A stretch of 64,000 bases of DNA from Ditibartonella apis (GTDB taxonomy: Bacteria; Pseudomonadota; Alphaproteobacteria; Rhizobiales; Rhizobiaceae). Made by a program: the position numbers and the translations under genes. The stretch lies in contig NZ_LXYU01000001.1 in NCBI RefSeq assembly GCF_001952075.1, positions 814,501 through 878,500 of the forward strand, read 5' to 3'. This document shows, one piece after another, positions 1-8,149 of this stretch; position 1 is the first letter of the stretch; the number at the start of each line of letters is the position of its first letter. The notes beneath the pieces are model-generated. The model was not told where the DNA came from. It did not search any database and saw nothing but the letters and a program-made list of their open reading frames with translations.

Positions 1-275
1 TCGGTGAAGCGGGTAAGGATATTCTGATAAAATCTGCACAATTTTACCTTGATGCCTGTGCCGAAATTGGCATTAAAGACGAAAAGTTGAAGGAATGGTT
101 TCCTTCAACCGGCTATCTCGGAATCTGGGATTTCCTACACCACTACGATTTGACCGAGTGGGAAATTTACATTTGCGGCTTCACCTGGAAAGGTTGGAAA
201 CATCACGCTTGGAACGCGGAAGAAAGATGGGTTCGCGAACGTGTCAATGAAGGAACATGCCATTTCCTTGAATAA
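1..275 (+). CDS. Unrecognised protein, 3' end only (surface-glycan neighbourhood)
   Basis: The reading frame is open from base 3 to a TAA at 273-275, so this is the last ~90 residues of a gene that begins outside the window. The TTG at 87 is internal, not a start. The visible C-terminus is rich in Trp, Tyr and His (for example GFTWKGWKHHAW) and ends HFLE. Such an aromatic, basic tail loosely recalls sialyltransferase-like (GT29-type) bacterial glycosyltransferases, but the piece is too short to assign. It lies on the same strand about 100 bases before a family-25 glycosyltransferase and a polysaccharide deacetylase, so a role in lipopolysaccharide or capsule sugars is plausible. That role is inferred only from position. 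Confidence 0.6.
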   Translation, partial: GEAGKDILIKSAQFYLDACAEIGIKDEKLKEWFPSTGYLGIWDFLHHYDLTEWEIYICGFTWKGWKHHAWNAEERWVRERVNEGTCHFLE

Positions 276-381
276 GCGATTTTAAGAGCAAGCGGCATAA
301 TTCACATTGTTTTCCTTTCCATTCGTCCCTAGTATGGAAGCCGGGCTTTAACCGCCCGTTTTTAAAACTTTCGGGTCGAAT

Positions 382-1122
382 ATGAACGGTTCAGAGAAAA
401 CCATCAAAGCGCTGATTATCCATCTTGATCGTGCGGATGAGCGACAGATACAAGTTGAATTGCTCGAAAAAATGCTGCCTTGTCCTGCAATGGTGTTAAG
501 AGCTGTTGATAGTCTTGACCTTGCTGACAAGACGATTATCCAATTTTACAGAAAACATCTCTATCGTCCTTTTTATCCCTTTGCTTTGTCAAAAAACGAA
601 ATTGCGTGTTTTTTGTCGCATAGACGCGCCTGGCAAAAAATCGTCGACGGGGGAATGGATGCAGGATTTGTCATTGAAGACGATGTTGCTCTGGACGAGC
701 GATTTGATGAAGTTTTCCGGTTTGCTGTTGAGGAAGCCAATGAAGAAAGTTTCATCCGTTTTCCTTTTCGGGTGCGCGAAACAGGAAAAATAATCGCTGA
801 AAAAGGCGATATTAAACTTATCAGGCCGACAGAAATCGGTTTGGGGCAGGTTGCCCAACTGGTGGGTCGTAATGCTGCCCGAAAACTACTTGATGCGACA
901 GCCACATTCGATCGTCCCGTTGATACGACCGAACAATTATATTGGAAAACCGGCGTCCATCCGCAGGTTGTTTTACCTCCGGTGGTTCGCGAGATTTCAA
1001 AAAAACTGGGTGGTTCGACGATCAAAAGCAAACATTCTTTTTTGGGCCGCCTTTATCGAGAAATAGCCCGCCCGCTCTACCGGCAGCGCATAAAGGTTCT
1101 ATCGAAACGTCAGGAAGGTTGA
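382..1122 (+). CDS. Glycosyltransferase family 25 (LPS biosynthesis type)
   Basis: 246 residues. The N-terminal strand ALIIHLDRADER (about 10-21), the block FLSHRRAW (77-84) and the acidic motif FVIEDDV (96-102) are the hallmarks of GT25 (LgtB/LpsA-type) enzymes. These transfer a sugar from a nucleotide-sugar donor to the lipooligosaccharide core at the inner membrane; E99/D100/D101 are the likely metal/donor-binding acids. The C-terminus is basic, which suits membrane association. ATG start. The stop lies one base before the ATG of the downstream polysaccharide deacetylase, so the two are probably co-transcribed. Donor and acceptor sugars cannot be told from sequence. Confidence 0.88.
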   Translation: MNGSEKTIKALIIHLDRADERQIQVELLEKMLPCPAMVLRAVDSLDLADKTIIQFYRKHLYRPFYPFALSKNEIACFLSHRRAWQKIVDGGMDAGFVIEDDVALDERFDEVFRFAVEEANEESFIRFPFRVRETGKIIAEKGDIKLIRPTEIGLGQVAQLVGRNAARKLLDATATFDRPVDTTEQLYWKTGVHPQVVLPPVVREISKKLGGSTIKSKHSFLGRLYREIARPLYRQRIKVLSKRQEG

Positions 1123-1123
1123 T

Positions 1124-1822
1124 ATGGCTGTTCCCATACTTCTTTATCATCATATAGGTACGCCGCCCAAGGCAGGTATTCCGGGGCGCTCCAATTATGT
1201 TACGGTTGAAAAATTTATAAGGCAAATGCGCGTTCTGAAACGTATCGGCTTTCAAGGATTGTCACTCAAAGAAGCAATGCCTTATATTCGGGGCAGCAAA
1301 AAGGGAAAAGTGGCGGCGATAACTTTCGACGACGGTTTTTTATCTGTTTATCAGGATGCTATGCCTGTTCTTGATGAATTGGGGTTCAGTGCAACCAATT
1401 TTTTTGTCTCTTCGCGTATGGGGCTCGACAATTCATGGGATAATGAACGTTCACAGCGCGACAAGATAATGACATTCGACCAAATGAGCGATTGGGCGGC
1501 GCATGGGCATGAAGTCGGTGGCCATACAAATGACCATCCGCATTTAAAAGATATTCCGATTGAGGAAGCAGAGCACCAGATAATAGAAAACAAGGCAAAA
1601 CTTGAAGAAGAACTTGGCTCGCCCATTATATCTTTTGCCTATCCCTTTGGTGACGAAAATGAAGCCATCCAAAAAATCGTAAAAAATGCCGGTTATCGTT
1701 ATGCCGTTACAACAGTCAAATCGCGTGCACGGGGAAACGAGGGGGATTTTGAATTGCCCAGACACAGTATTCGCCGCAATGACACGATTTTGCATTTTTT
1801 AGCCAAGTGTCTTCTGCGCTAG
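1124..1822 (+). CDS. Polysaccharide deacetylase family protein (NodB fold)
   Basis: 232 residues with the NodB homology domain. Motif 1 is TFDDGF at 67-72 (the DD supplies base and metal ligand). Motif 2 is GGHTNDHPHL with metal-ligand histidines H134 and H138. Motif 3 is FAYPFG at 171-176. The start MAVPILLYHHIG is the typical N-terminal strand of the family. These carbohydrate esterase family 4 proteins remove acetyl groups from N-acetylated sugars in surface polysaccharides; the precise polymer is unknown. There is no signal peptide, so it probably acts in the cytoplasm or on lipid-linked intermediates. It follows the GT25 gene with a one-base gap, suggesting that both modify the same glycan. 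Confidence 0.88.
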   Translation: MAVPILLYHHIGTPPKAGIPGRSNYVTVEKFIRQMRVLKRIGFQGLSLKEAMPYIRGSKKGKVAAITFDDGFLSVYQDAMPVLDELGFSATNFFVSSRMGLDNSWDNERSQRDKIMTFDQMSDWAAHGHEVGGHTNDHPHLKDIPIEEAEHQIIENKAKLEEELGSPIISFAYPFGDENEAIQKIVKNAGYRYAVTTVKSRARGNEGDFELPRHSIRRNDTILHFLAKCLLR

Positions 1823-1886
1823 CGGGGCATAAGTTACGCTTTCACAGCATTTTCATTGTTGTTGGAATAAAATTCGATTAAAAAAA

Positions 1887-1908
1887 TGCCGGGCAATAAA
1901 ACCCGGCA
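1887..1908 (-). terminator. Hairpin with T-run on the minus strand
   Basis: TGCCGGG (1887-1893) and CCCGGCA (1902-1908) form a 7-bp stem with an 8-base loop. The T-run that would complete an intrinsic terminator lies on the minus strand (complement of 1881-1886); on the plus strand only A residues follow. Both flanking genes are plus strand, so its orientation is odd. It may still act weakly for the deacetylase transcript. Confidence 0.45.
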
Positions 1909-2007
1909 AAAATTTAAACAAGGGCATTTCAGAAACAAGCTTTCACTGGAAGCCGAAATGTAATTCGGTTTTAATCATTTATGGTTAATAAAAGGTAAAG
2001 GGACGAG

Positions 2008-3906
2008 GTGCACAGAAAAAACGTAAAATATGTCGGCGCGCTGGTTGTGCTGTTGGGACTTATCGTTGTGGCGATTTTCCTGCTGTTGCCGGCTCTCGTT
2101 TCGACCGATGCGATCCGCATCCGCCTTGCACAGGATTTAAGTGCATGGACGGGTTATAATGTGCAATTGCGAGAAGCGCCGAAACTTGATCTTTTCCCTT
2201 ATCCTAAAGCATCATTGGCCGGTGTGATACTCACGCCGACAAATGATGATACGGCACCACTTATGGAAGCAGAGCGCATTGAAGTCGATTTATCACTCAT
2301 TGATGCTTTGTTCGGGCACATCACATTTTCGCAAACCCGCATTATCAATCCACATTTTGTTATGGAAGAGCCGGTCAAAACAGTTACCGATTTTTTTGAC
2401 GCACTTTCAAGGTCGCAAGGTAGTTTCGGAGCAGCCGTTCGTGAAGCCCGCGAAATTGTTAACAAGAATCCTGATCATCCTGATATAACCCGCCTTCTTA
2501 ATCAACCATTCGGGCGGATAGTGATTGACAATGGAGAGCTCCTCTATCGCAAAAACCTCGGAGGGATGGCAGAAAAAATTACGGCACTTAACGCTGTGCT
2601 TGAATGGCCGGAATCAACAAGAGCGGCAAGTTTTCGTGCCAATGCCATGTGGCACGGAAAAGCAACCGATTTGCGTATTGATGCGATGCAGGCACTGATA
2701 TTTTTTTCCGGCGGTACCAGCGAACTTAGAGCCAGCCTTAATTCTTTAAGCGGCGGTATTACTTTTGAAGGAAAAGGGCGCCTTTCCGAAAGCTATATTT
2801 TTGACGGACGAATAGCAGCCCGTTCTCCGGGCTGGAACAAGACCATGGATTGGCTCGGTTACCGTCAGGTGCTGGGACAAGGATTGAAAGCGCCGGTTGT
2901 CTGGGAATCGGATTTTTCTGCCCAACCCGGTCATATGCAATTTAACAATGTCAATTTCAAACTGGGAAATGATAATGCCCGCGGCGCACTCGCCACCGGC
3001 TATCAGGATCATCTGCCTGTCATCAGCGGGTCGCTTGCTTTTGACAAGCTCAATCTTGACACATTGGTTGCAACATTTTTCCCGGATGAAGAAAAAAACG
3101 AATTTCTTGATCTTTCGGTTCTTGACCTGATTGGTCTTGATATCCGCATGTCGGCACCGGAGGCACGGCTTGGAACAATAACTCTCAATAATCTTGCAGC
3201 TGCCATACAGATCAGAAGCGGGCGGGGAATTTTCGATCTCGGCAATGCCAATGCATTTGGTGGAGCCATCCAATCCAATATCCAGATCAGTCGTGATAAT
3301 GATAACGCCAGCATTGAAGGCCGTGTTTCAGGAAATTCTCTCGACCTCCAATCAATAGCGCGGGCTTTCGGTCATCCTTCCTTTGTCAATGCAAAAACCG
3401 GTCTTATCTTGACAATGCATGCCCCGTTCAGCCGGTGGTCGGAAGTTGTTTCCAAAATGCAAGGCCATCTGACGTTGAATATGTCGCAGGGCAATATCAA
3501 AGGATATGATATTGAAAAGCTGCGGACAGCAATAGGCGGCGGTGATGAAGCGCAGATTGAAAATTCCGCGGATGCGTCGACGGATTTTGACAGATGGGAT
3601 ATCGAAACAACGATTACCGACGAAAATCTTGTTATTGATAAATCGGTCATTCAAATGGGCAATTGGCAACTTTTGACCAAAGGAACGGCAGATCTTCAAA
3701 CTGAAGATAATAAAAGCAATGGTTACGAAATTAAACTTGATGCGGTCTTGAAAAAAGTGCCACGCTCCGACAAAGCTTGCTCCGATGTTACCTGTCTGAT
3801 GAACAGTCTTGTCAAACCATTAGGTTTTTCAATGTCTGGCAGACGATTTCCATACGGCATCGTCGATCTTCAGCGCAATAATGCGTCAGAAGGGAAACTG
3901 GACTAA
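2008..3906 (+). CDS. AsmA family protein
   Basis: 632 residues with a GTG start preceded by AAAGGGACGAG. One N-terminal membrane helix (about residues 8-30, rich in Val/Leu) is followed by the AsmA-type opening LSAWTGYNVQLREAPKLD and a long beta-rich periplasmic body. AsmA-like proteins are inner-membrane-anchored periplasmic proteins of the VPS13/Chorein-like bridge class and influence outer-membrane lipid and LPS homeostasis. The C-terminal part (about 440-600) carries the AsmA_2-type repeats with the recurring pattern G-x-L-x-L-x-x-x-x-G. No operon partner: 185 bases separate it from the gene upstream and 52 from the MOSC gene downstream. The family is confident; the lipid cargo is not known. 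Confidence 0.85.
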   Translation: MHRKNVKYVGALVVLLGLIVVAIFLLLPALVSTDAIRIRLAQDLSAWTGYNVQLREAPKLDLFPYPKASLAGVILTPTNDDTAPLMEAERIEVDLSLIDALFGHITFSQTRIINPHFVMEEPVKTVTDFFDALSRSQGSFGAAVREAREIVNKNPDHPDITRLLNQPFGRIVIDNGELLYRKNLGGMAEKITALNAVLEWPESTRAASFRANAMWHGKATDLRIDAMQALIFFSGGTSELRASLNSLSGGITFEGKGRLSESYIFDGRIAARSPGWNKTMDWLGYRQVLGQGLKAPVVWESDFSAQPGHMQFNNVNFKLGNDNARGALATGYQDHLPVISGSLAFDKLNLDTLVATFFPDEEKNEFLDLSVLDLIGLDIRMSAPEARLGTITLNNLAAAIQIRSGRGIFDLGNANAFGGAIQSNIQISRDNDNASIEGRVSGNSLDLQSIARAFGHPSFVNAKTGLILTMHAPFSRWSEVVSKMQGHLTLNMSQGNIKGYDIEKLRTAIGGGDEAQIENSADASTDFDRWDIETTITDENLVIDKSVIQMGNWQLLTKGTADLQTEDNKSNGYEIKLDAVLKKVPRSDKACSDVTCLMNSLVKPLGFSMSGRRFPYGIVDLQRNNASEGKLD

Positions 3907-3958
3907 AAGCAATTTCGAGGCATAACCACCAGCACCTATTATTATCGGTTTTAAAAAA

Positions 3959-4645
3959 ATGGTAAAACTTTTGGCACTGTCAGTTGGTCCGATAAAAGCA
4001 ATAGGACCAGAAAACTTGCAAAGCGGGATTGACAAAAAACCGGTTGACCGACCTTTGTTTCTTACCAAAACCGGTTTTATTGGTGACGAACAGGCAGACA
4101 AGAAACATCATGGTGGAATGGAAAAGGCCGTTCATCACTATGATTTTGACCATTATGCTTTCTGGAAAAACGAGCTTGGGCATAAAGCGGTCTTTGATAC
4201 GCCGACTGCCTTCGGGGAAAATCTGTCAACCTCCGGTTTGAGCGAGAAAGATATTGCTGTCGGGGATGTTTATCGTCTAGGGAAAGCGATCATAGAAGTT
4301 TCGCAAGGAAGACAGCCCTGTTTCCGGCTCAATGTCAGGTTCGGTGTAGCCGATATGTCGGTGCGCACGCAAAAAAGCGGGCGAACGGGCTGGTACTATC
4401 GTGTGTTGCAGGAGGGGGAAGTAGCTCTGCAAGACGAGCTTCAACTTATCGAACGGTTGCACGAAGAGTGGACGATTTATCGTTTATGGAAGGCTTTTTA
4501 TGTAACCAGAACCGATTATGAAGAATTGTCGCATATTGCTTCATTGAACGAATTATCACCAAGCTGGCGCTCTCTTGCCCAAAAGCGGTTGGATAATCAC
4601 GAGATAGAAGACTGGACAAAGAGATTATATGGAGCAGCGAAATAA
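3959..4645 (+). CDS. MOSC domain protein, YiiM type
   Basis: 228 residues. The MOSC (molybdenum cofactor sulfurase C-terminal) core contains GDEQADKKHHGG (42-53), AFGENLSTSGL (84-94) and the conserved cysteine motif GRQPCFRLN with C121. A C-terminal 3-alpha segment (about 165-210) completes the YiiM architecture. E. coli YiiM binds molybdenum cofactor and detoxifies N-hydroxylated bases such as 6-N-hydroxylaminopurine, so a Moco-dependent reductase role is likely here. ATG start with a weak Shine-Dalgarno. It follows asmA by 52 bases and may be read through from it; no molybdenum cofactor genes are nearby. Confidence 0.85.
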   Translation: MVKLLALSVGPIKAIGPENLQSGIDKKPVDRPLFLTKTGFIGDEQADKKHHGGMEKAVHHYDFDHYAFWKNELGHKAVFDTPTAFGENLSTSGLSEKDIAVGDVYRLGKAIIEVSQGRQPCFRLNVRFGVADMSVRTQKSGRTGWYYRVLQEGEVALQDELQLIERLHEEWTIYRLWKAFYVTRTDYEELSHIASLNELSPSWRSLAQKRLDNHEIEDWTKRLYGAAK

Positions 4646-5317
4646 TAATCCGGTATGCGCTTTTTCGCTTCAGTGCTTTATTGGTGATCATAGCTTTTAC
4701 TTGTCTACACCTTCAGCCTTATTAACGTGGAAAATAACAAGAGTTTTCATGTTTCCTTGCGGGGTTTGATGTTGCTATCCGCAAAATAACGCGTTGCGGG
4801 TAAATTGGAATTTGCTTCAGCGTTTGTCACCTGTTCGTTATATAAACATCGTGAAAAGCCAAGGGATCAAGGCATTTTGTTGCAACGGCTGAATAAGCCG
4901 GTTTTGAAAAAAAATGCGAACCAAAAATGACATGTCAGGCGAAGCACCTGAATATCTAAAGGAGTCTGAAGGACGCATAATTTTAAAATTTTTTGAAAAA
5001 TTAAAAATATAAAAGAATATTTTTTGAAGATGTTTTTATAAAATATAAAAATTCACTTAATTTAATCGAGATGAAAAATAGTCATGGAAAACAAAATATT
5101 CCGATTTGAATTTTAACGTTTAATTGTTGAATTTAATCGGAATAACATATTTCAAATAAGTTATGCTATGCACATCACTTTTTATTTTTGAATTCTGTTT
5201 TTACCTTACTGTCAATTCAGGTGATTATGCATTATGATCTACTCCAATGAAAATCCATGAACGTCGCTGACGGGATGGAGTGTGGTTCATATTGCATAGG
5301 ATAATCAAGGAGAATAG
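4646..5317. other. Gene-free stretch with a very AT-rich block
   Basis: 672 bases without a credible gene. Bases about 4977-5110 are extremely AT-rich (runs of A, T and TTTTTTGAA). This could form a bent or UP-element-like promoter region for the aldo/keto reductase that begins at 5318. No tRNA, repeat or hairpin with a T-run was recognised. Confidence 0.5.
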
Positions 5318-6166
5318 ATGTCAGAACTTTCACAAAATAAATCGGTTCCCTTGCTTAAGATGAATGATGGCTTGTTCATTCCACAATTGGGCTTCGGGGT
5401 TTTTAAAATTCCCGAACGCGATACCAGAGACGCTGTTAAACAGGCAATAAAGACAGGCTACCGGCACATTGATACAGCCAAAGCTTATGATAACGAAGAA
5501 GGTGTCGGGCTTGGTGTTGCCGATTCAGGCATCGACCGCAAAAATATTTTTATTGCCACCAAAGTCTGGAATAGTGACCAAGGCTATGACAATACGATGC
5601 GCGCTTTTGAAGAAAGTGCAAAGCGGCTCCGCATGAACGCGGTTGATCTTTATCTTATCCATTGGCCCTTGCCAGCGCGTGATCTGTTTGTGGAAACGTG
5701 GAAAGCTTTGATCAGACTCAAACAGGAAAATCGTGTCCGGTCTATCGGCGTTTGCAATTTCCGTATTGTCGATCTTGAACGGCTTATCAAGGAAACAGGT
5801 GTTGCCCCCGCAGTCAATCAGGTAGAACTGCATCCGCATTTTCAACAAAAGCAATTACGCATTTTCCATGATAAAAACAATATATTGACCGAAGCATGGG
5901 CACCTCTCGGACGCGGCCAATTTTTTGATGATCCTGTGCTGAAAAAAATTGCAGATGAACATCATAAAACTGTCGCACAAATCATTTTGCGCTGGCATAT
6001 GGAAATGGGCACGATTGCAATTCCAAAGTCCAGCTCTCCGGAACGTATGGCCGAGAATTTCAATATATTCGATTTTGCGCTTACCGCTGCAAATCATGAC
6101 GCTATTGCCGCGCTTGATAAATTGGATGGGCGTATGGGGCCGGACCCTTCCGAATTTCAGGCATGA
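5318..6166 (+). CDS. Aldo/keto reductase (2,5-diketo-D-gluconate reductase type)
   Basis: 282 residues, the usual length of an AKR5-like enzyme. The catalytic tetrad is complete: D52 and Y57 in GYRHIDTAKAYDNE, K82 in FIATKVWN and H115 in LYLIHWPL. AIPKSS near residue 236 is the NADPH-binding signature. It would reduce small aldehydes or ketones, possibly methylglyoxal or 2,5-diketo-D-gluconate, with NADPH in the cytosol. AAGGAGAATAG precedes the ATG and gives a strong ribosome site. It stands alone between two long gene-free regions, so it probably has its own promoter in the AT-rich stretch upstream. The exact substrate cannot be read from the sequence. Confidence 0.9.
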   Translation: MSELSQNKSVPLLKMNDGLFIPQLGFGVFKIPERDTRDAVKQAIKTGYRHIDTAKAYDNEEGVGLGVADSGIDRKNIFIATKVWNSDQGYDNTMRAFEESAKRLRMNAVDLYLIHWPLPARDLFVETWKALIRLKQENRVRSIGVCNFRIVDLERLIKETGVAPAVNQVELHPHFQQKQLRIFHDKNNILTEAWAPLGRGQFFDDPVLKKIADEHHKTVAQIILRWHMEMGTIAIPKSSSPERMAENFNIFDFALTAANHDAIAALDKLDGRMGPDPSEFQA

Positions 6167-6742
6167 ATCTTATGAAAAATTCAGGCTGAAAGTTTTGAGA
6201 AAACAGAATTTTAAAAGCGGAAGCTGTTTCAAGCTTTTGCTTTTTGTTTAGACATCAAACGTCCGATTTTCGGCGTGCTTGCTTATATTTTATTGCCAAA
6301 TAATTTCCTCAATTTTTACAATCTTGTTTGATGAGAATGCCGTTGCCGATTGGTGATATAGTTATCTAAAATCCGATAATTGATGGCCTTGTTCCGATCA
6401 CTGTAATGGGAGTGTGCCCCCGCGGAATTTGAAAATGCTTGGCGATAACAAAAGCAACCATATTCGACTTTTTAATTCAGGAAAAATCGGGCTTTTCACG
6501 TTTGTGAAGTTCGATTTGTTTACCGACAAAACGGATAATCAAAATTTATGAAATTCCGCAAGCCGCCTTCAATCGGCGGAAAGAAGATTCCACAAAATTC
6601 AGCCGGTAAATTGAAACGGGAACAAACAGACTTATCGGAAACGGACGAAGAAATCATAAAAAGAAGGGGCCTGAAGGCCCCTTTTAAAATTATGACTGCC
6701 GGCTTTAGTTTGACAAGGTAATCCGGTCAGATAGTTCAGATA
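6167..6742. other. Gene-free stretch downstream of the aldo/keto reductase
   Basis: About 580 bases with no supported gene. The only recognisable element is the strong hairpin at 6664-6682, described separately. Several short frames occur, but none has a ribosome site or a recognisable product. Confidence 0.5.
6662..6685 (-). terminator. Intrinsic terminator, probably bidirectional
   Basis: AAGGGGCC and GGCCCCTT form an 8-bp GC-rich stem around the tetraloop TGAA (6664-6683). TTTT follows on the plus strand and TTCTTTTT on the minus strand. It lies about 60 bases beyond the stop of the minus-strand small ORF 6743-6886 and would end that transcript. Confidence 0.75.
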
Positions 6743-6886
6743 TTAACGCATCGAGCTATGAACACCATAACCGTCTTTGCTCATAAACTCGTTATTTCCG
6801 GCACCGACCGAACCAATTCCGGCAGCAACTAGAATAAATGTGAAAAGAGCAGCAACAGTCACCAAGGTGGCTCTCTTGGCTGACAT
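6743..6886 (-). CDS. Small hydrophobic protein, 47 aa, unrecognised
   Basis: A 47-residue ORF on the minus strand, ATG at 6886 and TAA at 6743. It starts MSAKRATLVTVAALFTFILV: a basic N-end then a hydrophobic segment (about 7-29) rich in Ala/Val/Phe. A polar tail ending GYGVHSSMR follows. This is either one membrane helix or an uncleaved or cleaved signal peptide with a short periplasmic tail. GGAGAG six bases before the ATG is a good Shine-Dalgarno, and an intrinsic terminator lies 60 bases beyond the stop; together these argue for a real monocistronic gene. I recognise no family. It is divergent from nothing and sits upstream of the 3' end of the efflux operon. Confidence 0.6.
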   Translation of the reverse strand: MSAKRATLVTVAALFTFILVAAGIGSVGAGNNEFMSKDGYGVHSSMR

Positions 6887-7064
6887 TTTATCTCTCCGAT
6901 CAAATGTGATTATCAAGTTTTAAATTGTGTGTTGTCATATAGCGAAGTTTCTTTTTCGACAATGAATGAACAGCGCTTTATTCGGAGTTTTTGCCGATTA
7001 AAGTAAAAAAAAGTTAAATCTGTTGCACTTAAGTGACGAAAAAATCTTGACGAAAATCAACCGG

Positions 7065-7940
7065 TTATTTCTTGTTTTCTTCGATTGCGACACTGACAGT
7101 GCGTCCCGAAACAAGGTGGATATTGTCAGGTACCGGATCAAGTTTGATACGCACCGGTATACGTTGTGCAAGGCGAACCCAGTTGAATGTCGGCGCAACA
7201 TTGGCAAGCAGGCTTGTGGTTTGCGTGCGCTCACGATCTTCGATGCCTGCAGCAAAACCTTCAACAACGCCGGTCAACACAGTGCTTGATCCCATAATGT
7301 GGATGGTTGCACGACTGCCGATATGAATGCGGTCGAGTTTGTTTTCTTCAAAATAGCCGGATGCATAAAACGAATCGGTATCGACAAGCGCGGTAACCGG
7401 TTTGCCTTGCGTAACATATTCACCAGGTTCCAGAGAAAAATTGGTCAGTTTACCATTTACAGCAGCACGAACTGTCGAACGTTCAAGATCGAGTTTTGCC
7501 GTATCAAGCTGGACGATTGCCTTGCGCAATGTCGCTGCGGTTTGCAATTCTTGCATAGCGGCTGTTTCCAATTGTTGGCGGGTGATGGTTTTGTCATCCA
7601 GTTTCTGGTCACGCTCGAGATCGCGTTTTGCCTGATCGTGAGCAGCTTTTGCATTGTCAACCATGGCTTGTGCATCTTCAAAAGCTAGAGAAAAACGTGC
7701 CTGATCAATCTTGAAAAGAACATCGCCCTTTTTGACATGTTGGTTATCGACGACATTGACCTCGGTTACAAAACCGGAAACATCAGGCGCAACACGAACA
7801 ACATCGGCACTTATTTTACCGTCTCTTGTCCATGGGTCATTCATGTAATAGTTCCATAACTGCCAGAGGAGAAGGCCGGCCACCAGAGCCATGACAAGGG
7901 TGAAAAATATACGACCGGAATTGGCTATAAGCTTGTTCAT
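7065..7940 (-). CDS. aaeA: HlyD-family periplasmic adaptor of an AaeA-type efflux pump
   Basis: 291 residues. An N-terminal membrane helix (about 10-30) is followed by DPWTRDGKISADVVRVAPDVSGFV, the split biotinyl-lipoyl half typical of EmrA/AaeA adaptors. A coiled-coil hairpin follows (about 85-150, many Ala/Gln/Lys/Asp), then the second lipoyl half (AAVNGKLTNFSLEPGEYV) and a beta-barrel. It bridges the inner-membrane FUSC protein to an outer-membrane channel, here presumably TolC-like and encoded elsewhere. It is last in a three-gene operon, starting five bases after the DUF1656 gene. In E. coli AaeAB exports hydroxylated aromatic carboxylic acids; the substrate here is inferred by family only. 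Confidence 0.88.
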   Translation of the reverse strand: MNKLIANSGRIFFTLVMALVAGLLLWQLWNYYMNDPWTRDGKISADVVRVAPDVSGFVTEVNVVDNQHVKKGDVLFKIDQARFSLAFEDAQAMVDNAKAAHDQAKRDLERDQKLDDKTITRQQLETAAMQELQTAATLRKAIVQLDTAKLDLERSTVRAAVNGKLTNFSLEPGEYVTQGKPVTALVDTDSFYASGYFEENKLDRIHIGSRATIHIMGSSTVLTGVVEGFAAGIEDRERTQTTSLLANVAPTFNWVRLAQRIPVRIKLDPVPDNIHLVSGRTVSVAIEENKK

Positions 7941-7945
7941 ATCCG

Positions 7946-8149
7946 TTAAATCCGAGTTACAATGAAAGAAAGAATACTCAAAATGATGAAATAGGTTGCC
8001 GCTGCAAAAAGCGCATGGTGCCAGATGAAGCGTTCCAACCCTTTGCGCAAGATGAACCGCTGGAGAGCAACATTCAAAAAATAGCTGACAAGTGCCAGAA
8101 TTCCGATTGTCGGAATATAGACACCATAAATATCAACCTCGGGGTTCAT
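7946..8149 (-). CDS. aaeX: DUF1656 small membrane protein, AaeX type
   Basis: 67 residues with two hydrophobic helices (about 10-28 and 44-64) and the family start MNPEVDIYGVYIPTIG. DUF1656 proteins are always found between a FUSC-type pump subunit and an HlyD adaptor. The gene overlaps the end of the FUSC gene by four bases (ATGA) and is followed after five bases by the adaptor, so the three are translationally coupled. Its own function is not established; it is presumably a small accessory subunit of the pump in the inner membrane. Confidence 0.88.
   Translation of the reverse strand: MNPEVDIYGVYIPTIGILALVSYFLNVALQRFILRKGLERFIWHHALFAAATYFIILSILSFIVTRI

Noticed and set aside
573-1031. Long minus-strand ORF inside the GT25 gene
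   Set aside because: It is the antisense shadow of a gene with clear family motifs; no ribosome site or recognisable product.
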